Assembly: GCA_964449115.1 (NCBI GenBank)
Contig: CAYUXW010000001.1
Location: 23,419 to 87,418 of the forward strand
DNA from: UBA1783 sp964449115
Lineage (GTDB): Bacteria; Bacillota_I; Bacilli_A; Erysipelotrichales; Erysipelotrichaceae
Reading direction: 5' to 3'
DNA: 64,000 nt
The translations under genes and the position numbers were made by a program. Below, piece after piece: positions 34,601 through 43,593 of the stretch. The notes beneath the pieces are model-generated. The model had not been told where the DNA came from. It worked only from the letters and a program-made list of their open reading frames with translations, and made no database searches. Position 1 is the first letter of the stretch. The number at the start of each line of letters is the position of its first letter.

Positions 34601-35978
34601 TTTTATCAATTGCTTTTTCTATTGGTAAAGCATCTTTCAGCATCTCATTGGTAATATTAGTTTTATTAACGATAAATGCCGGTAAATCAACTGGTGGTTT
34701 TACAAAAAGCTGCAATTTTTCGTTAGTAATCGTGTTTTTAGAAACAATAACTCCACCAAACTCGATTATATGATCATACTTGGTAGACAAACCTGTTGTT
34801 TCCAAGTCCAAAACACAGTATTCCTTATCAATTAGCAACTCATCTGTTGGATTATATACTATATTCAGCTTATCAGGAACAACCTTGATATCAATACCAT
34901 AGATTATTTTAAAATCCTTGTCGGGATTAATTCTTTCCAATTTCTTTTGAGCCTGTTGAGCTAAAGGATAAGCCTGAACAACACTATTATCCGTAATAGC
35001 TATGGCTTTATGGCCGAAATTAAAGGCTTGAGTAACAATCTCTTCGGTTTCAGAAACACCATCATACTCACTTCTATTGGTATGGGCATGTAACTCAACA
35101 TGTTTTAATCCAGGATAATTATCATATCTTATAAATGGATCATGATCCATCTGTTCAATTAAATCCAATTCAAAAATATTACAGTTTTCATAGGTATCAA
35201 ATTTTACTTCACCATATATTTCAACATACATACCTTCTTCAACAGGTAATTTGATACTTTCAGACATCTTGTCAGAAACAAATCTTTTAACTAATACTGC
35301 ATCATAAAAATCCGTAACAATAAACTTTTCTACGGTGAAACTTTTACCTTTTTTACTAGTAAAACTTCTAATATCTGTTGAAAAAACCTTTCCTCTACAG
35401 CAGAACTTATTGCTTGAAGGAGTAATTTTATTCATTGTCAGATAAAGATAGTCATCTTTATTACCTTTAAATTGACTTTTATATCTGCCAGATGATGTTT
35501 TAAAAGAATTATTGTATGAAACAACTTCATCATCATCATTATTATTATCAAAAATTTCATTTTTCCTTAAATAAATATCTTTTTTTATTCCTAAATTAAG
35601 CAAGAAATTTTTTAGAGATTTAAATATTTTTTCATCATCAACACTGATATAAATCTTATCATCTACCACTATCGGAATTAAACTAAGTTTTGTATTATTT
35701 TCCTGATTGTAGAACTCAATATAACTCATAAGGAATGATGAATCAATTTCCTGATTCAGTATTTTAAAAGATAATCTGACTGGTAATTTTAGATAATCAG
35801 AAAGTTTATTACTTAATTCCTGAATAATCTTATAAGGTATGAAATTTCTATTGATAACCTTCATTCTGATAAGATTGTTTTTTCTGTCGTATTGAGGACG
35901 ACAAAAAATAACCTCTTTTAAAACATCAAGGGCTTGCTGACTCAGATTAATTTTATCTAATATCAAATCAAAATTCAC
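31665..35978 (-). CDS. polC: DNA polymerase III, PolC type
   Basis: Main replicative polymerase of low-GC Gram-positives (1437 residues). Domain order: N-terminal domains (1-205), OB fold (about 210-295), PHP part 1 (HVELHAHTNRSEYDG), inserted 3'-5' exonuclease (VLDLETTGLS, AHNADFDFNFI, HRADYDAEVLA), PHP part 2, zinc site (CPKC and CPNC), polymerase core (GSRGSVGSSF, VPDIDLNFS) and C-terminal region. The start is GTG at 35978, directly abutting the rnc stop. The PHP site departs from the Bacillus pattern: TDN instead of TDH and SNPYY instead of GNVHY. Confidence 0.97.
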   Translation of the reverse strand: MNFDLILDKINLSQQALDVLKEVIFCRPQYDRKNNLIRMKVINRNFIPYKIIQELSNKLSDYLKLPVRLSFKILNQEIDSSFLMSYIEFYNQENNTKLSLIPIVVDDKIYISVDDEKIFKSLKNFLLNLGIKKDIYLRKNEIFDNNNDDDEVVSYNNSFKTSSGRYKSQFKGNKDDYLYLTMNKITPSSNKFCCRGKVFSTDIRSFTSKKGKSFTVEKFIVTDFYDAVLVKRFVSDKMSESIKLPVEEGMYVEIYGEVKFDTYENCNIFELDLIEQMDHDPFIRYDNYPGLKHVELHAHTNRSEYDGVSETEEIVTQAFNFGHKAIAITDNSVVQAYPLAQQAQKKLERINPDKDFKIIYGIDIKVVPDKLNIVYNPTDELLIDKEYCVLDLETTGLSTKYDHIIEFGGVIVSKNTITNEKLQLFVKPPVDLPAFIVNKTNITNEMLKDALPIEKAIDKIIDFIGDRVIVAHNADFDFNFINDNLIRLGRKPLDNICLDTLNLARETVKDRKYYRLGVIANYFEVDYDDNIAHRADYDAEVLANILVRMLPTIPDFESMTFERLQNDQQEDIFKKARPYSATLLAKNMAGIKDIYELVTLSHTDYLTYYAKENAKKIDADVSAEPRITKSEIEKRRKNILVGSCDQYSELFEIASNRSLADLEKCMKFYDYIEIHPLENYEYMVEIGSSFDMERIKTVIKDIIKTADKLKKPIIASSNPYYTHPYQKIARDIYIMGKRIGGLRHPMYPMNREKRKVFVSPNQHLMTTQELLDKFSWTGRAQEFVIKNTNMIADMINKEYPIPSELVTPTIEGCEIIIKNEIYNNAHKIYGENLPEIVSERIEKELFNVINNGYSVQYYIAHLLVKQSEADGYPVGSRGSVGSSFIATMANITEVNPLVPHYVCPKCQYSHFYTNNEYANGFDLPEKDCPNCSTALNRNGHNIPFETFLGFDCDKVPDIDLNFSAEYQGIAMQQVKDIFGSQHTYRAGTIGTVAQKTAFGYVKAYCEEIEIPYFSKSFSEVLSKMCEGVKRTTGQHPGGIVVIPKEKDVHDFTPIQYPANNPFSEWLTTHFAFADLHDNILKLDILAHVDPTSIRLLSLFSGVHYSDVPMSDPKTYQLFYSTDSLNISDPDGLYNELNGAAGLPEFGTHNNRRILDKTKPSTFNELVAIEGVTHGTDVWANNAEVLIEEGVCDLNEVISCRDDIMTYLIAKGLEKITAFEIMESVRRGRGLKDKWIKTMKEHDVPDWYINSCLLIKYMFPKAHAVAYAMNAVRVGWYKVHKPAAYYAVYFSVRCDAYDIETMLQGKLAIYNRLQSIKDNIAAGQQVPKREEDLLLVLEIALEMYLRGYHFNNICLTKSQATNFIIDPDDEFGIIPSFSSIDGLGAAVADSIVEQREIQSFISKEDLMKRTSVNNTQLAFLERMGVLDHLAEENQLSLF

Positions 35979-36665
35979 TTATTTTACCAACTTTCCCAAA
36001 GCTTCTTTTGCGGCTGACTGTTCGGCTTTTTTCTTGGTTTTACCAGTACCTTTTCCTAACAGTACCTCATCCAGATATACTCCCATTTCAAATATAGGAC
36101 TATTTGATGGACCAGTTTCAGATAATAGTTCATATTTTAAAACTGCTCTTGTATCCGATTGTACATATTCCTGCAATCTAGATTTATGGTCATTAATTTC
36201 CGAAAAATCAGGGTCTATAACTATTTCAATGGTATTTTCCAGTATAGCATTTATTGCCTTTCCACCACCATTTAGATAAACAGCACCAATAAAGGCTTCA
36301 AAAATATCTGCTAAAAGTGAATTCCTATTTCTAGCTCCACTTTTTTCTTCTCCTACTCCCATTTTGATATATTTGGCAATATCCAGCTTTCGCATAAAAT
36401 TAGCTAAAGATTTCTCACATACCAGCTGAGCTCGCATGGCAGTCATTTTTCCTTCATCTATCGGCGGCTGATGATGATATAATCGATTAGCTACCCACAT
36501 GCCTACAATAGAGTCTCCTAAAAATTCAATTCTTTCATAGTTGGATCCTTTAAAATCCTTATTTTCGTTTAAATATGATGCATGAGTAAAAGCATCTTCC
36601 ATAACCTGCTTGTCTGTAATAGTAATGTTATAGTTTTCCTTTAACCACTCATATATTGTACTCAT
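35979..36665 (-). CDS. rnc: Ribonuclease III
   Basis: Double-strand-specific endoribonuclease for rRNA processing (228 residues). The catalytic signature is YERIEFLGDSIVGMWVANRL, with the second acidic cluster in LLADIFEAFIGAVYLNGG. A C-terminal dsRNA-binding domain (about 155-228: KSRLQEYVQS, GTGKTKKKAEQSAAKEAL) follows. rnc usually precedes smc; here smc is 35 kb away on the other strand and polC follows instead. Confidence 0.96.
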   Translation of the reverse strand: MSTIYEWLKENYNITITDKQVMEDAFTHASYLNENKDFKGSNYERIEFLGDSIVGMWVANRLYHHQPPIDEGKMTAMRAQLVCEKSLANFMRKLDIAKYIKMGVGEEKSGARNRNSLLADIFEAFIGAVYLNGGGKAINAILENTIEIVIDPDFSEINDHKSRLQEYVQSDTRAVLKYELLSETGPSNSPIFEMGVYLDEVLLGKGTGKTKKKAEQSAAKEALGKLVK

Positions 36666-36699
36666 ATTTAAACCTTCCTTTTCATTATTCTATCATAAT

Positions 36700-38691
36700 C
36701 TATGATATAAGAATGCTTTCATTTTCTGTTTGTTTCAGATAATTATCTATTAAAGGATATTTTTCTAGTTCATTGATAATTTTTTTTGCTTCAATATAGG
36801 AATTTTTTAATAACTTGCTGTCATTTATTATATTACCAAGAATAAAAGCTGGTAATCCACTTTGACGATAGCCTAAGATATCACCAGGACCTCTTAGTTT
36901 TAAATCGTAATGTGAGATTTTAAATCCATCATTATTGTTTACAATAACATTAAGTTTTTCAATAACATCATCTTCCTTTGAAGAAGTAAGAAGATAGCAA
37001 TATCCTTTTTTTTCATGGCGACCAATTCTTCCTCTTAATTGATGAAGCTGGGAAAGTCCAAATCTATTGGCATCATAAATTACCATTATATTGGCATTTT
37101 TTACATCTACTCCAACTTCAATAACGGTAGTACAGACTAAAATATCAATTTCTCCATCAGAAAACTGCTTTTCTACTAGCTGTTTTTGTTCATTATCCAA
37201 TTGCCCATGTAATAATCCAACAGTATATTTTCCCTGATAATGCTTTGAAAGATTAAGATAAATATCATTAACATTTCTGACATTGTCACTGCCTTTTTCA
37301 ATAGCTGGGCAAACCACATACATCTGATTTCCCTGATCTAATAGATTTTCTATTTCATCAATTTTTGAGGTAAAAGAATTCTGCTTAATCAATGTAGTGT
37401 GAATTCTTTTAGTTGAATATGGAGTTTGAGTAATTGTAGTTACATCTAAATCACCATACAAGGTAGTTGCTAAGGTTCTAGGTATTGGTGTTGCTGACAT
37501 CAATAACATGTCAACATATTCACCTTTTAATAAGAATGATTGTCTTTGTTTGACGCCAAAACGCTGCTGTTCATCAGTAACAATCAATCCCAAATTGTTA
37601 AAATCAACTTCCTGCTGAAATAATGAATGTGTTCCAACAATTAATGAAATTTCTCCGCTTTTAATTTTTTCAAGTGTTTGCTTTCTTTCAGACATACTCT
37701 GTGAAGAATATAGAATACCTGATTCAATGTTTAAATCAGAAAAATATTTAAGCATATTATTGTAATGCTGTTTGGCCAGTATTTCTGTTGGAGCCATTAT
37801 AGCTGCCTGCTTACCTGATAAAACTGTTGCGTACATAATAATAAAAGCGACGATTGTCTTGCCACAACCAACATCTCCCTGCAGAAGTCTGGCCATCTGA
37901 TTTTCACTTTGTAAATCAGATAGTATTTCATGTAAAGCATCATTTTGATCAGCTGTTAATTTAAATGGAAGCTTAGAAATAAACTCATTGATTTTATCCA
38001 TGCTGAACTCTTTTTTAAAGTTAAAATCGCTGATAAAACTATCGCTTCTTCTTTTAGCCATTACTAAGTTAAACTTTAAAAACTCTTCATATTTTAAAGT
38101 GTTTATCGCTTTTAAAAGCAATTCATTATTATCTGGCTGATGAATCTGTTTGATTGCTTCTCTTTTAGATAAATAATCATTTTCCTTTTTTAGATATTCA
38201 GGTAAAAAATCTAAGATCTTGGACTCATGGTTTTCAAATACCTGCTGTAGTATTCTCAAAAAAGTTTTCTCTCTTATACCCTCTTTTAAGGAATAAAAGG
38301 GTTTAATTCCTATTTGCTCTTTCAAAGGTTGCGAATTTATATTGCTGGCCAAGATTCTGTTATTGCCTTCATAAGTTCCAATAACAGTAATTTTTTCATT
38401 CACTTTTAATTTCATCAGCCAGTGTCGATTAAAAATAGATATTCTAAAATAATCATCTTCAGTCAAGACATTCAAATACAATACTGATTGATTTCTCTTA
38501 TAGTAATTAATTTTTGGTTTTTCAGTTACAGCAGCTTCAATTATGATCTTATCACCAATTTTCCAGTCTTTAAATGGAATATACTTAATTTCATCATATC
38601 GATAAGGATAATATGAAAGGATATCAGTTAATTCACTAATACCCATTTTTTCTAAAATTTCTCTATTCTTTTGTGTTAATTTGATATTCAT
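36700..38691 (-). CDS. recG: ATP-dependent DNA helicase RecG
   Basis: Branch-migrating helicase for stalled forks (663 residues). A wedge/OB domain (about 30-140) precedes helicase motifs LLQGDVGCGKTIVA (I), APTEILAKQHYNNM (Ia), VTDEQQRFGVKQR (II-III region), SATPIPRTL (III), TTVIEVGVDVKNA (V) and HQLRGRIGRHEKKGYC (VI). Motif II reads DEQQ where most RecG proteins have DEQH. It follows fakA after 25 bases. Confidence 0.95.
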   Translation of the reverse strand: MNIKLTQKNREILEKMGISELTDILSYYPYRYDEIKYIPFKDWKIGDKIIIEAAVTEKPKINYYKRNQSVLYLNVLTEDDYFRISIFNRHWLMKLKVNEKITVIGTYEGNNRILASNINSQPLKEQIGIKPFYSLKEGIREKTFLRILQQVFENHESKILDFLPEYLKKENDYLSKREAIKQIHQPDNNELLLKAINTLKYEEFLKFNLVMAKRRSDSFISDFNFKKEFSMDKINEFISKLPFKLTADQNDALHEILSDLQSENQMARLLQGDVGCGKTIVAFIIMYATVLSGKQAAIMAPTEILAKQHYNNMLKYFSDLNIESGILYSSQSMSERKQTLEKIKSGEISLIVGTHSLFQQEVDFNNLGLIVTDEQQRFGVKQRQSFLLKGEYVDMLLMSATPIPRTLATTLYGDLDVTTITQTPYSTKRIHTTLIKQNSFTSKIDEIENLLDQGNQMYVVCPAIEKGSDNVRNVNDIYLNLSKHYQGKYTVGLLHGQLDNEQKQLVEKQFSDGEIDILVCTTVIEVGVDVKNANIMVIYDANRFGLSQLHQLRGRIGRHEKKGYCYLLTSSKEDDVIEKLNVIVNNNDGFKISHYDLKLRGPGDILGYRQSGLPAFILGNIINDSKLLKNSYIEAKKIINELEKYPLIDNYLKQTENESILIS

Positions 38692-38697
38692 AATTAA

Positions 38698-38724
38698 GAA
38701 AAGAATAATTTTTCAATTATTCTA
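38698..38724 (-). terminator. Weak AT-only hairpin between fakA and recG
   Basis: AGAATAATT / AATTATTCT with a 4-base loop, then TTTTCTTAATT on the minus strand. It covers the fakA stop. The stem has only two GC pairs, so it would terminate partially at best. Confidence 0.35.
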
Positions 38725-40315
38725 CTCCTAATATAAATGGATATAAATCTTGCTGTCCATCTACTATCTGGCCTTCAAGATCAAATTTTTCTTCAGCATA
38801 GTCTAAAACTTTCTGAGCTGTTTTTTCATCAGTCTGACTGCCGTAGATAATGGTTATATAGCAGCAATCTTCATCAATTATGTTATCTAACAAGGTATAT
38901 GTTGCTTCAAGCATATCATCTGTAGCTACTAAAACCTCTTTATCAGAAATACCCATATAGTTATCTTTTTTGATTACCAGAGAATTATAGGTAGTGTCTT
39001 TTATTGCCTGAGTAACACTTCCTGTCTTAATTGAAGAAATACCCATATTCATATTTTCGATATTTTCTTCCAGCTCTAATTCACTGTTGAAATTGATACA
39101 GGCACTGATTCCCTGAGGAATACTTTTAGTTTCTAAGACAATAACATTCTTATCATCTACAATATCTTTTGCCTGATTCGCTGCTAAAAAGATATTTGAG
39201 TTATTTGGTAAAATGAAGACGTTATCTGCATTTAATTTGTTAAGAATATTTACAAAATCTTCAGTTGCTGGATTCATTGTCTGTCCCCCATGGATAATAT
39301 AGTCAACATTTAAAGATTCAAACAATTTTTTAATCCCATCGCCATTACAGACTGAAATAATAGCATATTTTTTATGTTCTTTTGCTTTTATATCTTCTTC
39401 ATAACTGAAGCAGGCATTATTACTACTGCTGTATTTTTCGACTTTAACTTTTTCTAAATCACCAAATCGATGAGCGGTATTGATAATATCGCCTGGAGAG
39501 CTAGTATGAACATGAATTACAACTTCATTATTGTTTTTGACAATATTGATATCATTACAAGTTCTACCTAATGATCTGGTTAATCTTTCAATAGAAAATT
39601 CCCTCTTATATAGATCATTTAAATTCACTAAAACTTCTACACAATAGCCATCATCAACACTTTGACTCAGTTCTTCAGCTGACAAGAGTTTAACTGGCTT
39701 GTTTTGAAGATATAGATTCATACCTTCAATAATGGTAACAAATCCAGCTCCACCTGAGTCAACAACACCGACTTCCTTTAGTACCGGTAACAATTCAGGA
39801 GTTCTTTCCAATGATTCCTGAGCCATCTTTAAAATATAATCAAAATATTGTTCAATAGTACATTTAGGATTGCTATCGACATAATATTTACCATAATCAG
39901 CCATTTCTCTTGCTACCGTTAGAATTGTTCCTTCAACCGGTCTCATGACAGCTTTATAGGCGATTCTAGAGCCATTAACAAAAGCTTCTGCTAATTCCCT
40001 GGTATTTGCTTTTTGCAGTCCTGTTAAACCACTGGCAAAGCCTTTAAAAATCTGAGATAAAATAACTCCAGAGTTACCTCTGGCACCCATTAACATATTT
40101 CTACTGAAATGCTTAGCAGTGTCTCCAATAAAATCATTTAAGTAATTTACTGTTTCATTGACCCCAGAAACAAAGGTCATTTTCATATTTGTTCCTGTAT
40201 CTCCATCAGGAACTGGAAAGACATTCAACTTATCAATTTCATCTTGTTTATTTTCCAAATGATTAGCAGCAGATTGAATCATTCCCTTAAAATTTTTGCA
40301 ATCAAGTAATTTCAT
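38717..40315 (-). CDS. fakA: DAK2-domain fatty acid kinase catalytic subunit (FakA/YloV)
   Basis: A 532-residue YloV-family protein. The DAK2 nucleotide-binding domain (about 1-200) has NVFPVPDGDTGTNMKMTF and GARGNSGVILSQIFKGFASG. A middle domain and a DegV-like C-terminal region (FVNILNKLNADNVFILPNNS) follow. FakA homologs phosphorylate fatty acids presented by FakB. No FakB (DegV) gene is in the window. It follows yloU after 10 bases, the conserved yloU-yloV-recG order. Confidence 0.92.
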   Translation of the reverse strand: MKLLDCKNFKGMIQSAANHLENKQDEIDKLNVFPVPDGDTGTNMKMTFVSGVNETVNYLNDFIGDTAKHFSRNMLMGARGNSGVILSQIFKGFASGLTGLQKANTRELAEAFVNGSRIAYKAVMRPVEGTILTVAREMADYGKYYVDSNPKCTIEQYFDYILKMAQESLERTPELLPVLKEVGVVDSGGAGFVTIIEGMNLYLQNKPVKLLSAEELSQSVDDGYCVEVLVNLNDLYKREFSIERLTRSLGRTCNDINIVKNNNEVVIHVHTSSPGDIINTAHRFGDLEKVKVEKYSSSNNACFSYEEDIKAKEHKKYAIISVCNGDGIKKLFESLNVDYIIHGGQTMNPATEDFVNILNKLNADNVFILPNNSNIFLAANQAKDIVDDKNVIVLETKSIPQGISACINFNSELELEENIENMNMGISSIKTGSVTQAIKDTTYNSLVIKKDNYMGISDKEVLVATDDMLEATYTLLDNIIDEDCCYITIIYGSQTDEKTAQKVLDYAEEKFDLEGQIVDGQQDLYPFILGVE

Positions 40316-40325
40316 AACTATACAC

Positions 40326-40685
40326 CTATTCGATTACTTTCACACCTTGTACAAAGACATTAACTGCTGCAAAATCAATATCTAAAGTTCTTTCAATTTC
40401 ATATTTTACTTTCTTTTGAACTTCACTTACTACTTCAATTACTTTTACGCCATAGCAAATAATAATATAAATATCTAATTCTAAACCTTTATCAGTTTGT
40501 TTTACTACAACACCTTTAGAAAAATTATCCTGCTTTAAAAGTACTGCAAAACCATCTTTCAAAAATTGTTTACTTGCCATACCCACAACACCATAACATT
40601 CGCTGACAGTAGCTCCAGTTAAAGATGCTATTGCTCCAACGGTGACATTGATATCACCTAGTTTTGTGTTTTTCTTCATTGTCAT
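40326..40685 (-). CDS. Asp23/Gls24 family protein (YloU-like)
   Basis: A 119-residue Asp23-family protein in the conserved place before fakA. Typical sequence: GDINVTVGAIASLTGATVSE, CYGVVGMAS and LELDIYIIICYGVKVIEV with IDFAAVNVFVQGVKV at the end. A second family member lies at 18665-18991. AGGAG precedes the ATG by 9 bases. Confidence 0.9.
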   Translation of the reverse strand: MTMKKNTKLGDINVTVGAIASLTGATVSECYGVVGMASKQFLKDGFAVLLKQDNFSKGVVVKQTDKGLELDIYIIICYGVKVIEVVSEVQKKVKYEIERTLDIDFAAVNVFVQGVKVIE

Positions 40686-40690
40686 AATCT

Positions 40691-41458
40691 CTATTCTCCT
40701 TTTTCTTCTTCAGGTTTAATCATAAATGACTCTATCTCTGAACAATCAATTCTAACCGCTTTAGAATATTCTTCAATAATCAATATACATTTATTTTCTA
40801 CTTTATCTTCATAGGCAATTATATCCGCATAATTGTCTACATAAGGCAAACCTTTTAATGAACTACAGACATAAAATCCTTCGTCCATTACTAATTTTAC
40901 CATATTGTCATCATAAGTAAATGATAAATTATGAACCTCACTAATTATAGTCAGCGTATCATAAGACAATTTATTAAATTCTAAAGCAATGATTTTCATC
41001 TTTTCCAATTCAATATCGACAAATAACGGTATTAAGGCCAAGTTATCTATGTATATTGCTTTAAAATCAATTATCGTTCCATCGCCTAAAATAAAACTTG
41101 TTTTACCATTGATAATGAAGTGGCCGACAATACGGTTTTCTTTAATATCAACCACTACACAGTTATTATCTTTAATAGTTATTTTAACATTTTTAAATAA
41201 CTTGTTTTCTTTTATTTTCATCTCCTTGAATTTAGGAAAAAGAGTAATCAAACTATCATGGACTTCAAAATTTAAAATCGATTTTATATAATTTTCACTA
41301 ACAAATTCATTGTTGATAACCTTTATACTTCTGATTCTAGCTAAATCCGACTTGTAATACAAAGTAAAACAACCCATAAAGATAATAAATACTGAAAAAA
41401 AGAATAAAATTCCCTTTTTAGATAATTTCCTTTTAGTTTTTCTACCTACTTTTTCCAA
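40691..41458 (-). CDS. divIB: Cell division protein FtsQ/DivIB
   Basis: A 255-residue bitopic protein of the divisome. A short basic cytoplasmic tail (GRKTKRKLSKK) is followed by one membrane helix (about residues 17-35), a POTRA domain (RIRSIKVINNEFVSENYIKS) and the FtsQ domain. It recruits and stabilises FtsL/FtsB. The start is TTG at 41458 with GGAGAAG upstream, overlapping murB by 13 bases. The murG-murB-divIB order matches the Firmicute cell-wall cluster. Confidence 0.9.
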   Translation of the reverse strand: MEKVGRKTKRKLSKKGILFFFSVFIIFMGCFTLYYKSDLARIRSIKVINNEFVSENYIKSILNFEVHDSLITLFPKFKEMKIKENKLFKNVKITIKDNNCVVVDIKENRIVGHFIINGKTSFILGDGTIIDFKAIYIDNLALIPLFVDIELEKMKIIALEFNKLSYDTLTIISEVHNLSFTYDDNMVKLVMDEGFYVCSSLKGLPYVDNYADIIAYEDKVENKCILIIEEYSKAVRIDCSEIESFMIKPEEEKGE

Positions 41459-42354
41459 TCGAACTTCTCCACTTCCATAATCATTTCAATATCATATTTA
41501 TTTTTGATAATTTCTATAATCTGATCAGATAAATCTATTACATCACTGGCTTTAGCATTGCCTTTATTAATTATAAAGTTAGTGTGCTTTTCGCTTACTG
41601 CTGCTCCACCAATAGTTTTTCCTCTAAAGCCTATTTCATCTATCAGCTTCCAGGCAAAGATATCACCGATATTTCTAAAAGTTGATCCTGCACTCGGATA
41701 GTTAAGTGGCTGTGATTCCATTCTTCTTTTCTGACGATTTTTCATCAACTTTTTAATGTCATTGGTATTGCCTTCTTTTAATTTTAGTTTTACTTCCAAA
41801 ATTATCCAATCTGGATTATTTAAAAAGATGCTGTTGCGATAACCAAACTGACATTGAGCATTTGTTAACCAGATGATTTCATTATTTCTCAATACCTTTA
41901 CAGAATCAACCAAGTCACTCATTGAACTGTTGTAGGCTCCGGCATTCATAAAAATACAACCACCCAACGTTCCTGGAATACCACTGGCAAATTCTAAACC
42001 AGATAATGATTTCTCACTGGCCTTATATGCCAGTGATATTATTGAGCATCCTGCCTGAGCAATCAATTCATTGTCAGCAAAATAAAAATTACTCATATTT
42101 CTTGTCAATTTAATAATAAATCCATCATATACATCATCTGCACACAGTAGATTTGAACCATGACCAAACACCTTATAGGATAGATTGTTTTCATTTAAGA
42201 TATCTAAAATAGATTTTAGTGAAAACTCATCATTTGGATATATAACATATCTAGCAATACCACCAATTTTAAAAGTAGTTAAGGTTTTAAATGACTTGTC
42301 ATATTCTATTGTGCAATATTGTTCTAATCTTTTTAAAATTTTATCTATTTCCAT
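41446..42354 (-). CDS. murB: UDP-N-acetylenolpyruvoylglucosamine reductase
   Basis: FAD enzyme completing UDP-MurNAc synthesis (302 residues). FAD-binding sequence FGHGSNLLCADDVYDGFIIK and SGIPGTLGGCIFMNAGAYN, the catalytic serine region PLNYPSAGSTFRN, and the late FIINKGNAKASDVI are present. It is the short type without the type I insertion loop. Its ATG overlaps the murG stop as TAATG. Confidence 0.96.
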   Translation of the reverse strand: MEIDKILKRLEQYCTIEYDKSFKTLTTFKIGGIARYVIYPNDEFSLKSILDILNENNLSYKVFGHGSNLLCADDVYDGFIIKLTRNMSNFYFADNELIAQAGCSIISLAYKASEKSLSGLEFASGIPGTLGGCIFMNAGAYNSSMSDLVDSVKVLRNNEIIWLTNAQCQFGYRNSIFLNNPDWIILEVKLKLKEGNTNDIKKLMKNRQKRRMESQPLNYPSAGSTFRNIGDIFAWKLIDEIGFRGKTIGGAAVSEKHTNFIINKGNAKASDVIDLSDQIIEIIKNKYDIEMIMEVEKFDWKK

Positions 42355-43436
42355 TATTTTTTACCTACTACTTCTTTCATCAAATCAATTATATCGTATG
42401 CTGCATTAGGATGAGACATCTTTTTGGCAGCTATAGACATTTCTTTCAGCTTTTCATCATCATTCATCAGTTTTTCAATAATAGAAATAGTATTATTGAC
42501 ATTTAAATCTTTTTCTTCTAAAAGATAAGATGCTCCCTGATCAAACATTTCCTTAGCATTGATATACTGATGGTTATTTGTGACATAAGGAGATGGAACA
42601 ATAATTGTAGGCACCCCTAAAGCCATGTATTCACTGGCACTGGTAGCTCCTCCTCTTGAAACAACCAAAGCACAGTTACCAGCAATATTAAACTGGTCAA
42701 TATAGTCAACAATTTTTAAATTTTCGCTTTCACTGATATTATCAATTACTGTCTGATAGTTTCCTCTTCCAGTTACATAGATAATATTAAAATCTTTTTG
42801 TTTCAAGCCTTCTAAAATTCCCATCATTTTTTCATTAACACTGACAGATCCCAAAGATCCCATAACAATTAATAAAGTTTTTTTAGAACAATCTAAACCA
42901 AACTGCTTGAAAATTGATGGATCTCTGACATAATTTAAGGCTGCAGATTCTCTAGGGTTTCCTAATAGGAGTGTTTTCTTTTCATTAAATGCTTCCTTGG
43001 CACTTTCATAACAAACAACTACTTTATCAACAAAATGTCCCAAAGTTCTATTTGCCAATCCTGGAAGTGAGTTTTGTTCATGAATGATAGTTTTAATTTT
43101 CAATTTAACTGCGGCCATTATTACCGGAACTGTCACATAGCCACCAAATCCTAAAACAATATCTGGTTTATAGTCCTCTAAAATATGTAAACATTCCTTA
43201 TAGGCTTTATATAAAACGATTATTGAATTTAATTTATTTTTACTTTCATTGAATTTAGCTGCTTTAATACCAATAAAACGATAACCAGATTTAGGAATTT
43301 CAGTTGCTTCCATTCGATCATAGTTACCTATAAATAGTATTTCGTTGTTTTTGTCATCACTGAGCAATTTTTCAGCTAATGCTGTTGCCGGATATATATG
43401 GCCACCTGTTCCACCGGTAGCTATGATAATCTTCAT
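42354..43436 (-). CDS. murG: UDP-GlcNAc:undecaprenyl-PP-MurNAc-pentapeptide GlcNAc transferase
   Basis: GT28 glycosyltransferase (360 residues) making lipid II at the inner membrane face. N-terminal ATGGTGGHIYPATALAEKL, GFGGYVTVPVIMAAVKLKI, HEQNSLPGLANR and the C-terminal donor site SRGGATSASEYMALGVPTI are typical. I chose the ATG at 43436 with GGGAGTG upstream. It heads the murG-murB-divIB-yloU-fakA-recG-rnc-polC run, and a promoter candidate lies just upstream. Confidence 0.97.
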   Translation of the reverse strand: MKIIIATGGTGGHIYPATALAEKLLSDDKNNEILFIGNYDRMEATEIPKSGYRFIGIKAAKFNESKNKLNSIIVLYKAYKECLHILEDYKPDIVLGFGGYVTVPVIMAAVKLKIKTIIHEQNSLPGLANRTLGHFVDKVVVCYESAKEAFNEKKTLLLGNPRESAALNYVRDPSIFKQFGLDCSKKTLLIVMGSLGSVSVNEKMMGILEGLKQKDFNIIYVTGRGNYQTVIDNISESENLKIVDYIDQFNIAGNCALVVSRGGATSASEYMALGVPTIIVPSPYVTNNHQYINAKEMFDQGASYLLEEKDLNVNNTISIIEKLMNDDEKLKEMSIAAKKMSHPNAAYDIIDLMKEVVGKK

Positions 43437-43455
43437 CTTATCACTCCCAGAAAAT

Positions 43456-43484
43456 ATTATAACATAGTAATTTTTTTTCAACAA
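43456..43484 (-). promoter_or_regulatory. Candidate promoter of the murG-polC run
   Basis: On the minus strand TTGTTG (43479-43484), a 17-base spacer ending in TGT, and TATAAT (43456-43461); the TGn makes it an extended -10. Placed 20 bases before the murG start. Confidence 0.55.
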
Positions 43485-43554
43485 AAAAATGCTACTCATT
43501 TAAAATTTCATATTTTTCATTACTTAGATAGTATTATCAAAAATAAAACTTAAA

Positions 43555-43583
43555 CATTTAAAAAGGAGAATAATATCTCCTTG
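43555..43583 (-). terminator. Terminator after ruvB
   Basis: On the minus strand AAGGAGA / TCTCCTT with a 6-base loop, followed by TTTTTAAA, 11 bases past the ruvB stop. It separates the obg-ruvAB unit from murG. Confidence 0.85.
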
Positions 43584-43593
43584 TACCCTTCTT

